The notes beneath the pieces were generated by a model that worked only from the letters and a program-made list of their open reading frames with translations, did not search any database and was not told the DNA's origin. The translations under genes were made by a program, and so were the position numbers. Shown piece after piece: positions 50,180-58,852 of a stretch of 64,000 nt of DNA. Position 1 is the stretch's first letter. Each line of letters begins with the position of its first letter. Source of the DNA: Actinomadura mexicana (GTDB lineage Bacteria > Actinomycetota > Actinomycetes > Streptosporangiales > Streptosporangiaceae); contig NZ_FZNP01000006.1 in NCBI RefSeq assembly GCF_900188105.1, positions 186,001 to 250,000 of the forward strand. Reading direction: 5' to 3'.

Positions 50180-51556
50180 CTAGGGGCGCCGCCCGGCCCA
50201 TCCCTCGACCGACTCCAGCTGCGCCGCGAGCGAGATGAGCGTCGCCTCGTCGGAGTCGTGCCCGAGCAGCTGGGCGCCGACGGGCAGCCCGTCCCTGGTG
50301 AACCCCGCCGGGACGTTCACTCCGGGCCATCCCAGCACGTTCCACGTCCACGCGTAAGGGCACGCGGCCGCGACCCCCGACTGCGTCCGCTGGTAGCCGG
50401 CCCCGTCGAAGGCCCCGACCCGCAACGGCGGCTGCGCGGTCGTGGGCGTCATCACCACGTCCGCGATCTGGAAGATGCGCCCCACCTTCCTCCGCAGATA
50501 CGGGTCCATCCGCTTGGCCAGGGGCAGCAGCCGCCTGCCGAGAACCCGCCCCAGCCGCGCCTCGGCCTCCGTCCGGGGATCGGGCCGCGGATTCGGCAGG
50601 GAGTCCAGCCAGTCGGCGACCCCCGCCGTCCCGCGCGGGACGAGCCCGAGCGCCGTCGGCCCGTAGTCGGGATCGGCGGGGAACACCTTGTGCCCGAGGT
50701 CGGTCAGCCTCCGCGCGAGCCGCTCGACCGCCGCCCGGATCTGCGGGTCGAGCCTCCCGCTGACCCCGAGGGCCGTCCGGTAGGAGACGGCGATCCGGAG
50801 CCGGCCCGGCTCCCGCCTCGCGGCCTCGGCGAACGGGGTGATCGGCGGGTCGAGCCGGTAGACGTCCTCGGCGTGGCTGCCGGTCAGCACGTCGAGCAGC
50901 AGGGCCGCGTCCCCCACGGTGCGCGCGAGCGGCCCCCACACGGTGATCCCGTTGAACGGATCGGTGTGCGGATACCCGGAGACCCGGCCCCGCTGGGGCT
51001 TGATGCCCACCAGGCCCGTCCACGCCGCCGGGATGCGGATCGACCCGGCCCCGTCCGAACCGACCGCCCCCGCGACCATGCCCGCCGCCACGGCCACCGC
51101 CGAGCCCCCCGACGACCCGCCCGGCGAGTAGTCGGGGTTCCACGGGTTCCTCGCGATCCCGTACTCGCGCGACTCGCTGAACGGCCACAACCCGAGCTCG
51201 CACGTCGTCGTCTTCCCCACGATGACGGCCCCGGCCGCCCGCAGCTTGCGCACGACCTCCCCGTCCCGCGCCACCGGCCGGTGGTCCCCCGCCACCGCGA
51301 AGGGCGTGGTCTCCCCCGCGATGTCCGTGTCGTCCTTGATGGCGACGGGCACCCCGAGCAGCGGCAGCCGCTCCCCCTCCGCCAGCCGCTTGTCGGCCTC
51401 CAGCGCCTCCTGCGCGGCCGCCTCGGTCCGCACCACCCGGAACGCGCCGAGCGCCTCCCGCCGGCCGATGGCCTCCAGGCTCTCCTCCACCAGATCACTC
51501 GAGGAGAGCTCTCCCCTCGCCAGCGCCTCCGCCTGCCCGGCCAGCCCCAGCTCCAC
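50180..51556 (-). CDS. amidase signature family enzyme
   Basis: A 458-residue amidase with the complete Lys74 / cis-Ser148 / Ser172 triad: VAIKDDTDIAG, SPGGSSGGSAVAVA and GAGSIRIPAAWTGLVG. This family hydrolyses carbon-nitrogen amide bonds; no gatB/gatC or other pathway genes adjoin, so it is not a tRNA amidotransferase subunit. GTG 51556 follows GGGAGG. It diverges from a TetR gene over a perfect palindrome and is probably its target. Confidence 0.92.
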   Translation of the reverse strand: MELGLAGQAEALARGELSSSDLVEESLEAIGRREALGAFRVVRTEAAAQEALEADKRLAEGERLPLLGVPVAIKDDTDIAGETTPFAVAGDHRPVARDGEVVRKLRAAGAVIVGKTTTCELGLWPFSESREYGIARNPWNPDYSPGGSSGGSAVAVAAGMVAGAVGSDGAGSIRIPAAWTGLVGIKPQRGRVSGYPHTDPFNGITVWGPLARTVGDAALLLDVLTGSHAEDVYRLDPPITPFAEAARREPGRLRIAVSYRTALGVSGRLDPQIRAAVERLARRLTDLGHKVFPADPDYGPTALGLVPRGTAGVADWLDSLPNPRPDPRTEAEARLGRVLGRRLLPLAKRMDPYLRRKVGRIFQIADVVMTPTTAQPPLRVGAFDGAGYQRTQSGVAAACPYAWTWNVLGWPGVNVPAGFTRDGLPVGAQLLGHDSDEATLISLAAQLESVEGWAGRRP

Positions 51557-51568
51557 GCCGCCTCCCGC

Positions 51569-51592
51569 TATCGTTCGTTCGAACGAACGATA
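51569..51592. promoter_or_regulatory. 24-bp perfect palindrome, TetR operator
   Basis: The half-site TATCGTTCGTTC (51569-51580) is followed directly by its exact reverse complement (51581-51592). Each half has two GTTC units. It lies 12 bases upstream of the amidase start and 35 bases before the TetR start, so one dimer or pair of dimers could control both genes. Confidence 0.85.
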
Positions 51593-51627
51593 CTGAACGC
51601 ATCCGTTGTGGGGAAGACTGTGCAGCG

Positions 51628-52188
51628 ATGAACGCCCGTGACCGGATCCTCCACGCCACCCTCCGCCTGATCGGCGAGCAGGGCATCGGCGCCGTGACCA
51701 ACCGTGCCGTCGCCCGCGCGGCCGGCGTCTCCCTCGGCTCCCTGACCTACCACTTCCCCAGCCAGGAGGACCTGCTGCGCGAGGCGCTGCACGCCTTCGT
51801 GGAGCAGGAGATCGCCCGCATCACGGCCTACGTCACGTCCCTCGCCGAGTCCGGCATCGCACCCGTCCAGGCCGCCGACCAGGTCGAGAAGGCCGTCGTC
51901 GAGTTCGCCCACGGTCCCGAGCAGATCGCGAACCTGGAACTGCACCTGCACGCCGCCCGCGACCCGGCCCTCCGCGAGACCTCCACGCGCTCCATCGAGG
52001 CCTACGACCGCCTGGCCACCGCCATCCTCAAGGCCCTCGGCATCCCGGACGCCGAACACCACGCCCCCGCGATCGTCGCGATGCTCTACGGCCTGGCCCT
52101 CCGCCGCCTCGCCACCGGAGACACCACCGCCACGGGCACCGCCGACGCCTTCCGCCTGCTCCTCCTCGGCGCCCTCCCCCGCCCCTGA
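51628..52188 (+). CDS. TetR-family regulator
   Basis: A 186-residue repressor with the helix-turn-helix at about residues 20-55 (GAVTNRAVARAAGVSLGSLTYHF) and a C-terminal dimer domain with YGLALRRLATGD. It is divergent from the amidase gene across the palindrome. ATG 51628 is the only good start. A very strong terminator follows the stop. Confidence 0.9.
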   Translation: MNARDRILHATLRLIGEQGIGAVTNRAVARAAGVSLGSLTYHFPSQEDLLREALHAFVEQEIARITAYVTSLAESGIAPVQAADQVEKAVVEFAHGPEQIANLELHLHAARDPALRETSTRSIEAYDRLATAILKALGIPDAEHHAPAIVAMLYGLALRRLATGDTTATGTADAFRLLLLGALPRP

Positions 52189-52193
52189 AAAGG

Positions 52194-52246
52194 CTTCTGG
52201 CCCGCACGGCCCCAGAGCGGGGTTACGGGGCCGTGCGGGCCAGAAG
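52194..52246 (+). terminator. strong intrinsic terminator
   Basis: A 20-bp perfect stem (52194-52213 with 52227-52246) with a 13-base loop begins 6 bases after the TetR stop and is followed by TCTGTCTC. It is among the most stable hairpins in the window. Confidence 0.9.
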
Positions 52247-53014
52247 TCTGTCTCAATCAGGAACCTCAGTCGGAACCTCAGCCGACGATCGCTCTGCTCT
52301 CCGCCTGTGCACCTCCGCCGTGTCTCCGATCTGACACCGCCAACGCTAAGCCGCCCACCCCCCCAACAGAACGCCTTTAAGCCTCACTTAGGGAACCCCT
52401 GAGCCAGCCTTATTCGCGCCCCGTCCGGCACCGTCCGGGGAAGTCGGTCAGAGAGCCGCTCACCTGTTGAAACAAGGGAAAGGGCGGGCGGAGCCGAGGT
52501 CCGCGCGGTCACCTCCGTAAGGCAGAGCCGTGCCCAGGTAGACCAGAGCCGATGCCGGCGAACGGGCACGCGACGACGCTATGCCGGAACAGGCGCGAGG
52601 TCGCTGCCCGCGCCGGTGCCCTGGAACGTCAACAGCGAGACCTTTTGGGCCTCCGCCGAACGGCGGCCGCGGCATAGAGCGCTCTTGGCGACCGCCAGGC
52701 CCTCTGCGAAACCCTCGAAGCCGACCCGGCGGCCGCCCTCGCCACGCCGCAGCGCACGTGAACGCGCCGCCCGCCCCAAGCCCTCAACCTCGCTGGGCGA
52801 GCGCCCCAGGGCAGGTGGACACAACGTTTCTACCGGCGTCCACTCCAGCAGCTGACCTGCCCCCGGGGGGGGAGCCTTGGTGATCGCGAGCCGGGAGGCC
52901 ACGGCTTGGGGTTGATCGCCGGCCGGAGGCGGGCCGCCACGGCGCTGGAAGGCACCCTGGTCAACGATGCCGGATACGCCGCTGACCGCGAGCCGCATGC
53001 TTCGCCACTACTTC
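52247..53014. other. gene-poor region with a structured inverted repeat
   Basis: No convincing gene lies in these 770 bases. Short frames exist on both strands, such as 52579-52998 on the minus strand, but none has a family motif or a ribosome site. GC is lower near 52360-52490 (TTTAAG, GTTGAAACAAGGG), unlike the neighbours. At 52809-52862 GGGCAGGT pairs with ACCTGCCC, and inside it GTGGAC (52815-52820) pairs with GTCCAC (52838-52843). It could be a decayed gene, an integration scar or an RNA element. Confidence 0.4.
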
Positions 53015-53782
53015 TCAACGCCTCCGCACGTCACGAGGGGCTGCCGGCGTCGCCCTGGCGGAGCCAGAAGAAGACCCCCCGCCCACGGAGTTCACCACGT
53101 CTGTACGGCCCGGTAGCACCAGGCCCGCCTCATAGGCCGTGATCACCGCCTGGATGCGGTCGCGGAGGCCGAGCTTGGCGAGGACGCTGCTGACATGGGT
53201 CTTCACGGTGTGCTCGCTGATGACCATGGTCGCGGCGATCTCCGGGTTGGTGAGGCCGCGGGCGAGCAGGCGCAGGGTCTCGGTCTCGCGCGAGGTGAGG
53301 GAGCCCAAGCGCGGGTCGGGAAGCAGCGGCACCGCGGCGGATGCGCTGGTGCAGTGGGCGATGAGCTTGCTGGTGACCGAAGGCGACAGGAGGGACTCGC
53401 CACCCGCGACGACCCGGACGGCGTGGGCGAGATCGTCACGTCGGACGTCCTTGAGGAGGAAGCCGCTCGCGCCCGCGCGCAGCGCCTCGAAGACGTACGC
53501 GTCGAGATCGAAGGTGGTCAGGATGATCACGCGGGTGACGGTGGTGGCGCAGATGTCGGCGGTGGCGGTGAGGCCGTCCGTGCCCGGCATGCGGATGTCG
53601 AGCAGCGCGACGTCCGGGGCGTGGGCGCGTACCGCCGCGATCGCCTCCGCGCCGTCGGCGGCTTCCGCGACGACCTCGATGTCCGGCTGGGCGTCCAGGA
53701 TCATGGCGAAGCCGGCCCGGACCAGTTCCTGGTCGTCGGCGACGACCACGCGCAGCGGGCCGGACACCGTTCCGTCGCTCAT
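53015..53782 (-). CDS. NarL/LuxR-family response regulator
   Basis: A 255-residue regulator. The receiver domain has the acidic pair VVVADDQ, phosphoacceptor Asp62 (VALLDIRMPGTDG), Thr in ILTTFD and the switch Lys in GASGFLLKDV. The LuxR-type helix-turn-helix follows at about residues 165-225 (SLTSRETETLRLLARGLTNPEIAATM, read in pieces). The last 25 residues are Ser/Gly/Arg-rich. It is the partner of the sensor kinase upstream; the ATG overlaps the ancestral kinase stop as ATGA. Confidence 0.92.
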   Translation of the reverse strand: MSDGTVSGPLRVVVADDQELVRAGFAMILDAQPDIEVVAEAADGAEAIAAVRAHAPDVALLDIRMPGTDGLTATADICATTVTRVIILTTFDLDAYVFEALRAGASGFLLKDVRRDDLAHAVRVVAGGESLLSPSVTSKLIAHCTSASAAVPLLPDPRLGSLTSRETETLRLLARGLTNPEIAATMVISEHTVKTHVSSVLAKLGLRDRIQAVITAYEAGLVLPGRTDVVNSVGGGSSSGSARATPAAPRDVRRR

Positions 53783-53865
53783 GACGGAGGGAGGAGCGGG
53801 AGGCGGGCGCGGACCCGGAAGCCCGGGCCGTCGGTTCGAGGTCCGCATTCGGCGGTTCCGCCGCA

Positions 53866-54987
53866 CTAACGTGCACGTTCCCGGATGTTGATGAGCCCGT
53901 GGCCGCCGGAGGGAAGGGCGCGGGCGGGCCGCTGTCCGGTGGCCGCGCCATCGTCGGTGATGTCGATCTGCACGATGCCTCGGTCTTCCTGCCAGTGGAG
54001 GTGAAGCCGGGCACGGTCGGTGCCCGCATGCCTGACGATATTCGTCAGCGCTTCCTGGGCGATGCGGAAGGCTGCGGTCTCCACGTGCGGGGCGAGCGGA
54101 CGGTGGCCGGCCACCTCGGGCCGCGGGTAGTCGACGGTGAGTCCCGAACCGTCGGTCTGCGTGCACTCGACCGTGAGGCCCGATCCGGCGGTCAGGAGGG
54201 GCAGATCGGCGAGGGTGGGCTGAGGGGTGCGCTCGGGCCGTGGGGCCCGGTCCGGGTCGAGCACCTCGAGGATCCCTCTGAGCTGCGCCATCGCTTCCCG
54301 TCCCGCATCGGCGATGGCGTCGAAGGCGCGCTCGGCGCCCGCTGGATTTCCGGCCAGGACCACGGGTCCGGCCTCGGCCTGGACGACCATCACGCTCACC
54401 GCGTGGGACAGGATGTCGTGCATGTCCCGGGCGATTCTGGCGCGTTCGGCGAGTGCGGCCTTTCCGGCTTCCGCCTGACGCTCGCGCACCAGCCGTTCGG
54501 CGTGGGCCCGGCTTGAGGCGGCCGCCCTGCCGAGCGCGTAGGCCGCGATGCACAGCACGCTCATCCGCAGGCCGGATTCGGAGGACGCGAGCACGAAGCT
54601 GCCGAGCACGGTCGTGGCGACCACCGTATGACGGGCCCACCGCCCCGACCGCTCGGCGACCGAGTGGATCGCCACCAGGGCGGCGTACCAGACCGGCTGG
54701 GACGGCACCTGGCTGACGTAGTCGTAGCTGGTGGTCGCCGCGAGACTCAGCATCAGTACCGGTATCGGGTGGCTTCGCCGCCAGTACAGCGGGACCGCCG
54801 AGCCCAGTACGACCAGGACGCCCAACCCGCTCCACGGTCCGCCGCCCCCGCCGGCGCGCGCGGCGTAGGGCCAGAGCTGGGCGGCGGCCACGAGGGCCGC
54901 GAGCCCGGTGTCGACGGCGCGCGGGGACAACGAACGGAGCCGCGCCTGTATCCGGTCCGTCCGCGCGCCCAGGTCTCTCCAGGTCAC
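53866..54987 (-). CDS. NarL-type sensor histidine kinase, ended early by an amber codon
   Basis: A 373-residue HisKA_3 kinase. Five or six hydrophobic helices fill residues 25-155; the phosphoacceptor His190 is in ARIARDMHDILSHAVSVMVVQAEAG (in pieces); the ATPase N-box is AQEALTNIVRHA and the G-box GGHGLINIRERAR. The frame stops at TAG (53866-53868), but the same frame continues with CGGTAECGPRTDGPGF and FRVRARLPLLPPS, the usual last 28 residues of the domain, and then TGA at 53779-53781 overlapping the regulator ATG. So the gene carries a nonsense codon, readthrough, or a base error. GTG 54987 follows GGGGGAAG. Confidence 0.85.
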   Translation of the reverse strand: MTWRDLGARTDRIQARLRSLSPRAVDTGLAALVAAAQLWPYAARAGGGGGPWSGLGVLVVLGSAVPLYWRRSHPIPVLMLSLAATTSYDYVSQVPSQPVWYAALVAIHSVAERSGRWARHTVVATTVLGSFVLASSESGLRMSVLCIAAYALGRAAASSRAHAERLVRERQAEAGKAALAERARIARDMHDILSHAVSVMVVQAEAGPVVLAGNPAGAERAFDAIADAGREAMAQLRGILEVLDPDRAPRPERTPQPTLADLPLLTAGSGLTVECTQTDGSGLTVDYPRPEVAGHRPLAPHVETAAFRIAQEALTNIVRHAGTDRARLHLHWQEDRGIVQIDITDDGAATGQRPARALPSGGHGLINIRERAR

Positions 54988-55019
54988 AGCTTCCCCCGAT
55001 CACAACTCTTCCTGGCGCG

Positions 55020-55649
55020 TCACCGCGCACCGGCCACCGCCGGGCGCACCGCGCCATGGCCGTCCGCCATACCGGAGGCGGCCTGCCGCGACTCCATCAC
55101 CCGCGCGATCTGCGCGAAGGAGACGGACAGTAGCAGCGCCCCGATCGGGATCAGGTCCTTGTCGGCCAGCGGCATCACCAGGTCGGCGAGGATGAGGAGC
55201 ACCGTCCACGGCTTGACCACCCGGGCCACGGCCAGCCGCACGATGAGGGCGAGCATCCCCACGTAGAAGAGGTACGGGCCGAAGTCGTAGACGACGGGCG
55301 CCACGCCGGGCACTTCCGAGGCCCGCTCCGTGAACAGGGACATCTCCAGGTGGTTCGCGGACACCGCCCCCGCCACCAGGTCGATTCCGAACTGCACCAG
55401 AAGGACGGCGGCTCCGGCCGTCGCCGTCCACTGCGTCACCGCCGCGACGCGATCGCCCGCCGGGGCGAGTGCCCTGAGCCAGCGGAACACCACCACGAAC
55501 AGCACCAGTGCCGAGCAGAACGCCAGATGCCCGAGGGTCCAGGCGAGGCCGGGGCCTCGCTCGCCGTCCAGTCCGTCCGCGATCCGGAACAGGCCGTAGG
55601 TGAAGGTGAGCGCAGGTATCGCGAGCATGGCCGTACGACGGTTCCTCAT
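55020..55649 (-). CDS. hypothetical membrane protein of the two-component operon
   Basis: A 209-residue protein with about six hydrophobic helices (LAIPALTFTYGLFRIADG, LAFCSALVLFVVVFRWL, AGAAVLLVQFGIDLVAG and three more). No family was recognised. It ends 32 bases before the kinase start and is on the same strand, so it is probably the first gene of the operon and may be what the kinase senses or controls. ATG 55649 follows GGAGTTGGGGAG. Confidence 0.7.
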   Translation of the reverse strand: MRNRRTAMLAIPALTFTYGLFRIADGLDGERGPGLAWTLGHLAFCSALVLFVVVFRWLRALAPAGDRVAAVTQWTATAGAAVLLVQFGIDLVAGAVSANHLEMSLFTERASEVPGVAPVVYDFGPYLFYVGMLALIVRLAVARVVKPWTVLLILADLVMPLADKDLIPIGALLLSVSFAQIARVMESRQAASGMADGHGAVRPAVAGAR

Positions 55650-56113
55650 GAACTCCCCAACTCCAGAGTGATCGCCGGGGCTGCGGTGTGCCCGGCGGGG
55701 ACTTCACTCAGCCTGGAGCGTCCGGCCTTCTGGCGGATCGCCGGAGCGAGGGGTCTTCACCCTCCCTCGCGCGACGGATACTCCTGGTCCGTGAACACCG
55801 GAGTGTCAGGTGGCGCGAAGCATTGAAGATCCATATGTGGTCGACCTTGCCGGTCTGCCGATCGACGTCGGATCTCGGCGGTCAAGGCTGCGCCCCGATC
55901 GCTCCAGCCCCGCGTTCGTCCTTCGCCGGCCCGCTCCCGCCGCGACCGCGGCGTTGATGTTCCCGTTTCAGGGCCTTTGGGGGGCGGCGGAAGGGGGGAG
56001 CGGCGCTTGGCTTCTCGGCGTCACATAGAAGTGCCTTTACAACTCTCTGCACATGTGATGGCACTCAGAGTAGCATTCTGCTGTAGGTCCGCCGCCTCAA
56101 TCGGGAGGTATAG
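55650..56113. other. intergenic region between divergent genes
   Basis: No gene was found. The stretch holds the leaders of the minus-strand membrane-protein operon and the plus-strand SH3 gene. The last 90 bases (56030-56110) are markedly AT-richer, with TTTACA at about 56036 and TAGCAT at about 56072, likely promoter DNA for the SH3 gene; I could not fix a -35/-10 pair. Confidence 0.35.
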
Positions 56114-56605
56114 ATGCACGTAGGTACCAAATTCGGCGTGGTCCTGGTCGCCACGACGCTTGCCGGCAGCGCGCTGGGCGCCGGGGCGGTCGCCGGCGCC
56201 GCGCCGCCGCCGAGGCCCGGCCAGGACGGATCGGCAACGGTTCAGTCCGACTCTCCGCAGGAGGAGGAAGGGCACGGGCCGGGCGCCATCGAGGTCGGGC
56301 CGGAGGGCGCCGCCAGGGCGATGCACCGGCTGCTCATCCGCGACGAGCAGCGGGTTCGCCTCTGCGACGGGGTCGTCCTGCCGGCGGACGGGCTCAACGT
56401 CCGCACGGGGCCGGGCACCGGCTACACGAAGGTCGGCGTCGTGGCGAAGGGCTCCAAGGTCCGGACGGACTGGGACTCGATCCAGCGCAGGGACGGGTAC
56501 CTGTGGGTCCGGCTGAACGCCACGCGGTGGATCGCCGACTACAAGCTCGGCGCCGACGACGGCGCCGTCGCCGGGAAGTGGTACGTCAACTACTCCAACT
56601 GCTGA
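56114..56605 (+). CDS. secreted SH3-domain protein
   Basis: A 163-residue exported protein. The signal peptide is MHVGTKFGVVLVATTLAGSALGAG with cleavage near AGAA. A Pro/Glu-rich linker follows, then one bacterial SH3 domain (VVLPADGLNVRTGPGTGYTKVGVVAKGSKV, in pieces, with WVRLNATRWIADYKLG). Cys at about 84 and the terminal Cys163 may form a disulfide. Such domains bind cell-wall peptides. ATG 56114 follows GGGAGGTATAG. Confidence 0.82.
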   Translation: MHVGTKFGVVLVATTLAGSALGAGAVAGAAPPPRPGQDGSATVQSDSPQEEEGHGPGAIEVGPEGAARAMHRLLIRDEQRVRLCDGVVLPADGLNVRTGPGTGYTKVGVVAKGSKVRTDWDSIQRRDGYLWVRLNATRWIADYKLGADDGAVAGKWYVNYSNC

Positions 56606-56671
56606 TCGCGCCCGCCTGGCCGGCGTCCTCCGGGCGCCGGCCCGGTCCGGTCACGCTGGTAGCGTCCCCCC

Positions 56672-57175
56672 ATGGAGGAAGTGCCGTACACCGGCGATGA
56701 GAAGGAAAGCCTGAAGGCCGCCCTCGATCGGCATCGGGACGTGGTCCTGTGGAAGCTGAACGGCCTGGACGAGGAGCAGGCGCGTCGCCCCATGACGCCG
56801 TCCGGGACGAGCCTGCTCGGCCTCACCAAGCATCTGGCCGCCGTCGAGTACGACTGGTTCTGCGGGACGTTCGGGCGGGAGACCGAGCCGCTCCCGTTCC
56901 GGGACGACGACCCGGAGGCCGACCTCAGGATCGAGCCCGGCGAGACCATCGAGGACATCGTCGCGTTCTACGGGCGGGCGCGCGTCGCGGCCGACAAGGT
57001 CATCGAGGAACTGGCCCTTGAGGACCGGGGCACCGCCTGGCACGGCGCGGGGGTGACCCTGCGGTGGGTACTGATCCACATGGTCGAGGAGACGGCGCGG
57101 CACGCCGGGCACATGGACATCGTCCGCGAGCTGCTGGACGGCGCGACCGGGGACCACGTCCGCGAGGACGGCTAG
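56672..57175 (+). CDS. DinB-family (DUF664) protein
   Basis: A 167-residue four-helix protein. The three conserved His of the DinB/YfiT metal site appear as HLAAVEYDWF, the HMVEETARHAGHMDI block and TLRWVLIH. Members include thiol transferases using mycothiol or bacillithiol in place of glutathione. The substrate is not predictable. ATG 56672 has GGAGGAAG inside the gene start rather than before it, so initiation may be leaderless. Confidence 0.87.
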   Translation: MEEVPYTGDEKESLKAALDRHRDVVLWKLNGLDEEQARRPMTPSGTSLLGLTKHLAAVEYDWFCGTFGRETEPLPFRDDDPEADLRIEPGETIEDIVAFYGRARVAADKVIEELALEDRGTAWHGAGVTLRWVLIHMVEETARHAGHMDIVRELLDGATGDHVREDG

Positions 57176-57241
57176 CTCACTGAAGCGACGGGGACCGGCC
57201 GCGAGAGTCGGCGCATGGGAGGAGCCGGGTGGCCTCGGCGT

Positions 57242-57433
57242 TCATGCCTGTCTCGCAGGAACGGCGTCGGTTGCAGCCGGCGCGAGGCCCGTCACCCGGA
57301 GCTTGTACGAGGTGGGCGCGGTGGGGACGTTGCCGCCGGCGACGAGGCCTGCGACGGCGATGAGGGCGGCGACCACGAGGCCGACGACGCCGACGAGGGC
57401 GGCGGCGACGTACTGGGGGCGGGGGCGTCTCAT
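57242..57433 (-). CDS. small single-helix membrane protein
   Basis: A 63-residue protein: MRRPRPQYVAAALVGVVGLVVAALIAVAGLVAGG contains one long hydrophobic helix after a basic start, so it is N-in. The tail is polar. No family is known to me. It lies in the 330-base space between DinB and the sensor kinase and may be a short regulator or anchor; it could also be chance. Confidence 0.45.
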   Translation of the reverse strand: MRRPRPQYVAAALVGVVGLVVAALIAVAGLVAGGNVPTAPTSYKLRVTGLAPAATDAVPARQA

Positions 57434-57508
57434 GGGGGTCACGTTAGGGGCGTCCCGCGCCGCCGCCACCGTGCTTAAGGCGGGCTTAATGCGGCGCTAC
57501 GGCCGGCG

Positions 57509-58852
57509 CTAGGTGCGGGAGTGGCGGCGGCGGACGAGGCGGCGGGAGCGGCGCGCCGGCGGCAGCCACCTCGTGCGGAACCACATCTGCACCTGGGCTC
57601 CGCCGAGGACGCTGCGGTGGATGCGCAGGTAGCCGCCGGTCGACTCGGCGGCGCGGCGGGCGATGTCCAGGCCGAGGCCGGTGGAGCCGCCGCCGCTGCT
57701 GCCCCGCTTCAGCGCCGCGTCGGGGTCGGTGATGCCGGGGCCGCCGTCGGCGACGAGGATGCCGGTGACGCCCTGCCCCTGGTGGAGGGTGACGACGAAG
57801 CCGGTGCCCTCGGCCGTGTGCCGGAAGATGTTGCCGAGCAGCGCGTCCACGGCGGCGGCCAGTTCGGTGCCGGGGATCGGCAGCGGCGCGGGGCCCTCGG
57901 CGCCGATCAGCTCGCAGGAGCGCCCCTCGTCCTCGGCGAGGACGGACCAGAACGCGACCCGGTCGCGCAGCACCTTGGAGGCGTCGCAGCTGCCCCGGCC
58001 GGTGGGCCGCCGGACGGTCCGGATGATCTGGTCGACCTCGCGCTCGATCCGGTCGACGGCCTCCCGGGTCTGCTCGGCGACGTGCCCGTCCCCGAGCGCC
58101 TCGACGTTGAGGCGGAGCGCGGCGAGGGGGGTGCGGAGCCGGTGCGACAGGTCGGCCGCCATCTCCCGCTCGGCCGACAGCAGCTGGACGACGTGGTCGG
58201 CCATGGCGTTGAACGCCAGCCCCGCCTCGACCAGCTCGGGCGGCCCGTCCGGCTCGATCCGCACCGACAGCTCCCCGTCGCCGAACGCGCCGGCGGCCTC
58301 GGCCAGGCGGCGGGTGGAGCGGATCATGCGCGCGCCCAGCCGGTCGGCGACGGAGACGGACCCGGCGACGAGCGCGGCGGCGACCGTCGTCATGACGAGC
58401 CACGCCTTCCACACCCCGCGCGACAGGTCCTCGTCGGGCAGGAACACCTCCACGACGGCGGTGCGGCCCGCGTCCAGCGAGACCGGCTGGAGCAGCGCGA
58501 AACCGCCGTCCACGCGGGCGGTGTAGGCGCGGCCGCGCCGCCCCGCCTCGGTGAGCTGCTCGGGATGGGCGCCCTCGTCGTCGCGCGGGTTCTTCGGGAC
58601 GAGGCCCCCGTCCGGCATGTGGACGGTCATCCGCCCGGCGGCGCCCGCCTGGGTGCTGGCGACGGCGCGTTCGAGGGCCGAGGGGTCCTCGGTGACGACG
58701 AGGACGGGGCCGAGCGCGCTGGCCTGCCGCTCGGCGGTGGTGAGGGCGCGATCGCGGGCGATCTCCCGGACGGTGAGGGCGAGCGGGATCAGGAACGCCA
58801 GCGCGACCATCGAGGTGACCGCCAGCGACACCAGGACGAGCGTCCTCCTCAT
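57509..58852 (-). CDS. OmpR-partner sensor histidine kinase
   Basis: A 447-residue kinase with two membrane helices (residues 5-27 and about 140-160) around an extracellular sensor of about 110 residues. A HAMP domain follows, then the H-box EMAADLSHRLRTPLAALRLNVEAL, N-box region LLGNIFRHTAEGTG, DGGPGI and GSTGLGLDIARRA. The N-box Asn and the GLGLDI G-box are intact. Its ATG overlaps the regulator stop as ATGA, so regulator and kinase are co-translated. Confidence 0.93.
   Translation of the reverse strand: MRRTLVLVSLAVTSMVALAFLIPLALTVREIARDRALTTAERQASALGPVLVVTEDPSALERAVASTQAGAAGRMTVHMPDGGLVPKNPRDDEGAHPEQLTEAGRRGRAYTARVDGGFALLQPVSLDAGRTAVVEVFLPDEDLSRGVWKAWLVMTTVAAALVAGSVSVADRLGARMIRSTRRLAEAAGAFGDGELSVRIEPDGPPELVEAGLAFNAMADHVVQLLSAEREMAADLSHRLRTPLAALRLNVEALGDGHVAEQTREAVDRIEREVDQIIRTVRRPTGRGSCDASKVLRDRVAFWSVLAEDEGRSCELIGAEGPAPLPIPGTELAAAVDALLGNIFRHTAEGTGFVVTLHQGQGVTGILVADGGPGITDPDAALKRGSSGGGSTGLGLDIARRAAESTGGYLRIHRSVLGGAQVQMWFRTRWLPPARRSRRLVRRRHSRT

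Noticed and set aside
50180..51556. Amidase considered as a GatA subunit
   Set aside because: No gatB or gatC nearby, and the gene is controlled with a TetR gene; a free amidase is more likely.
52579..52998. 139-codon minus-strand frame in the gene-poor region
   Set aside because: No ribosome site, no recognisable family, and other frames of equal length overlap it; kept only as part of the region note.
55688..55957. Short plus-strand frame upstream of the SH3 gene
   Set aside because: No ribosome site or conserved motif and Pro/Arg/Ser-rich composition typical of random GC-rich frames.
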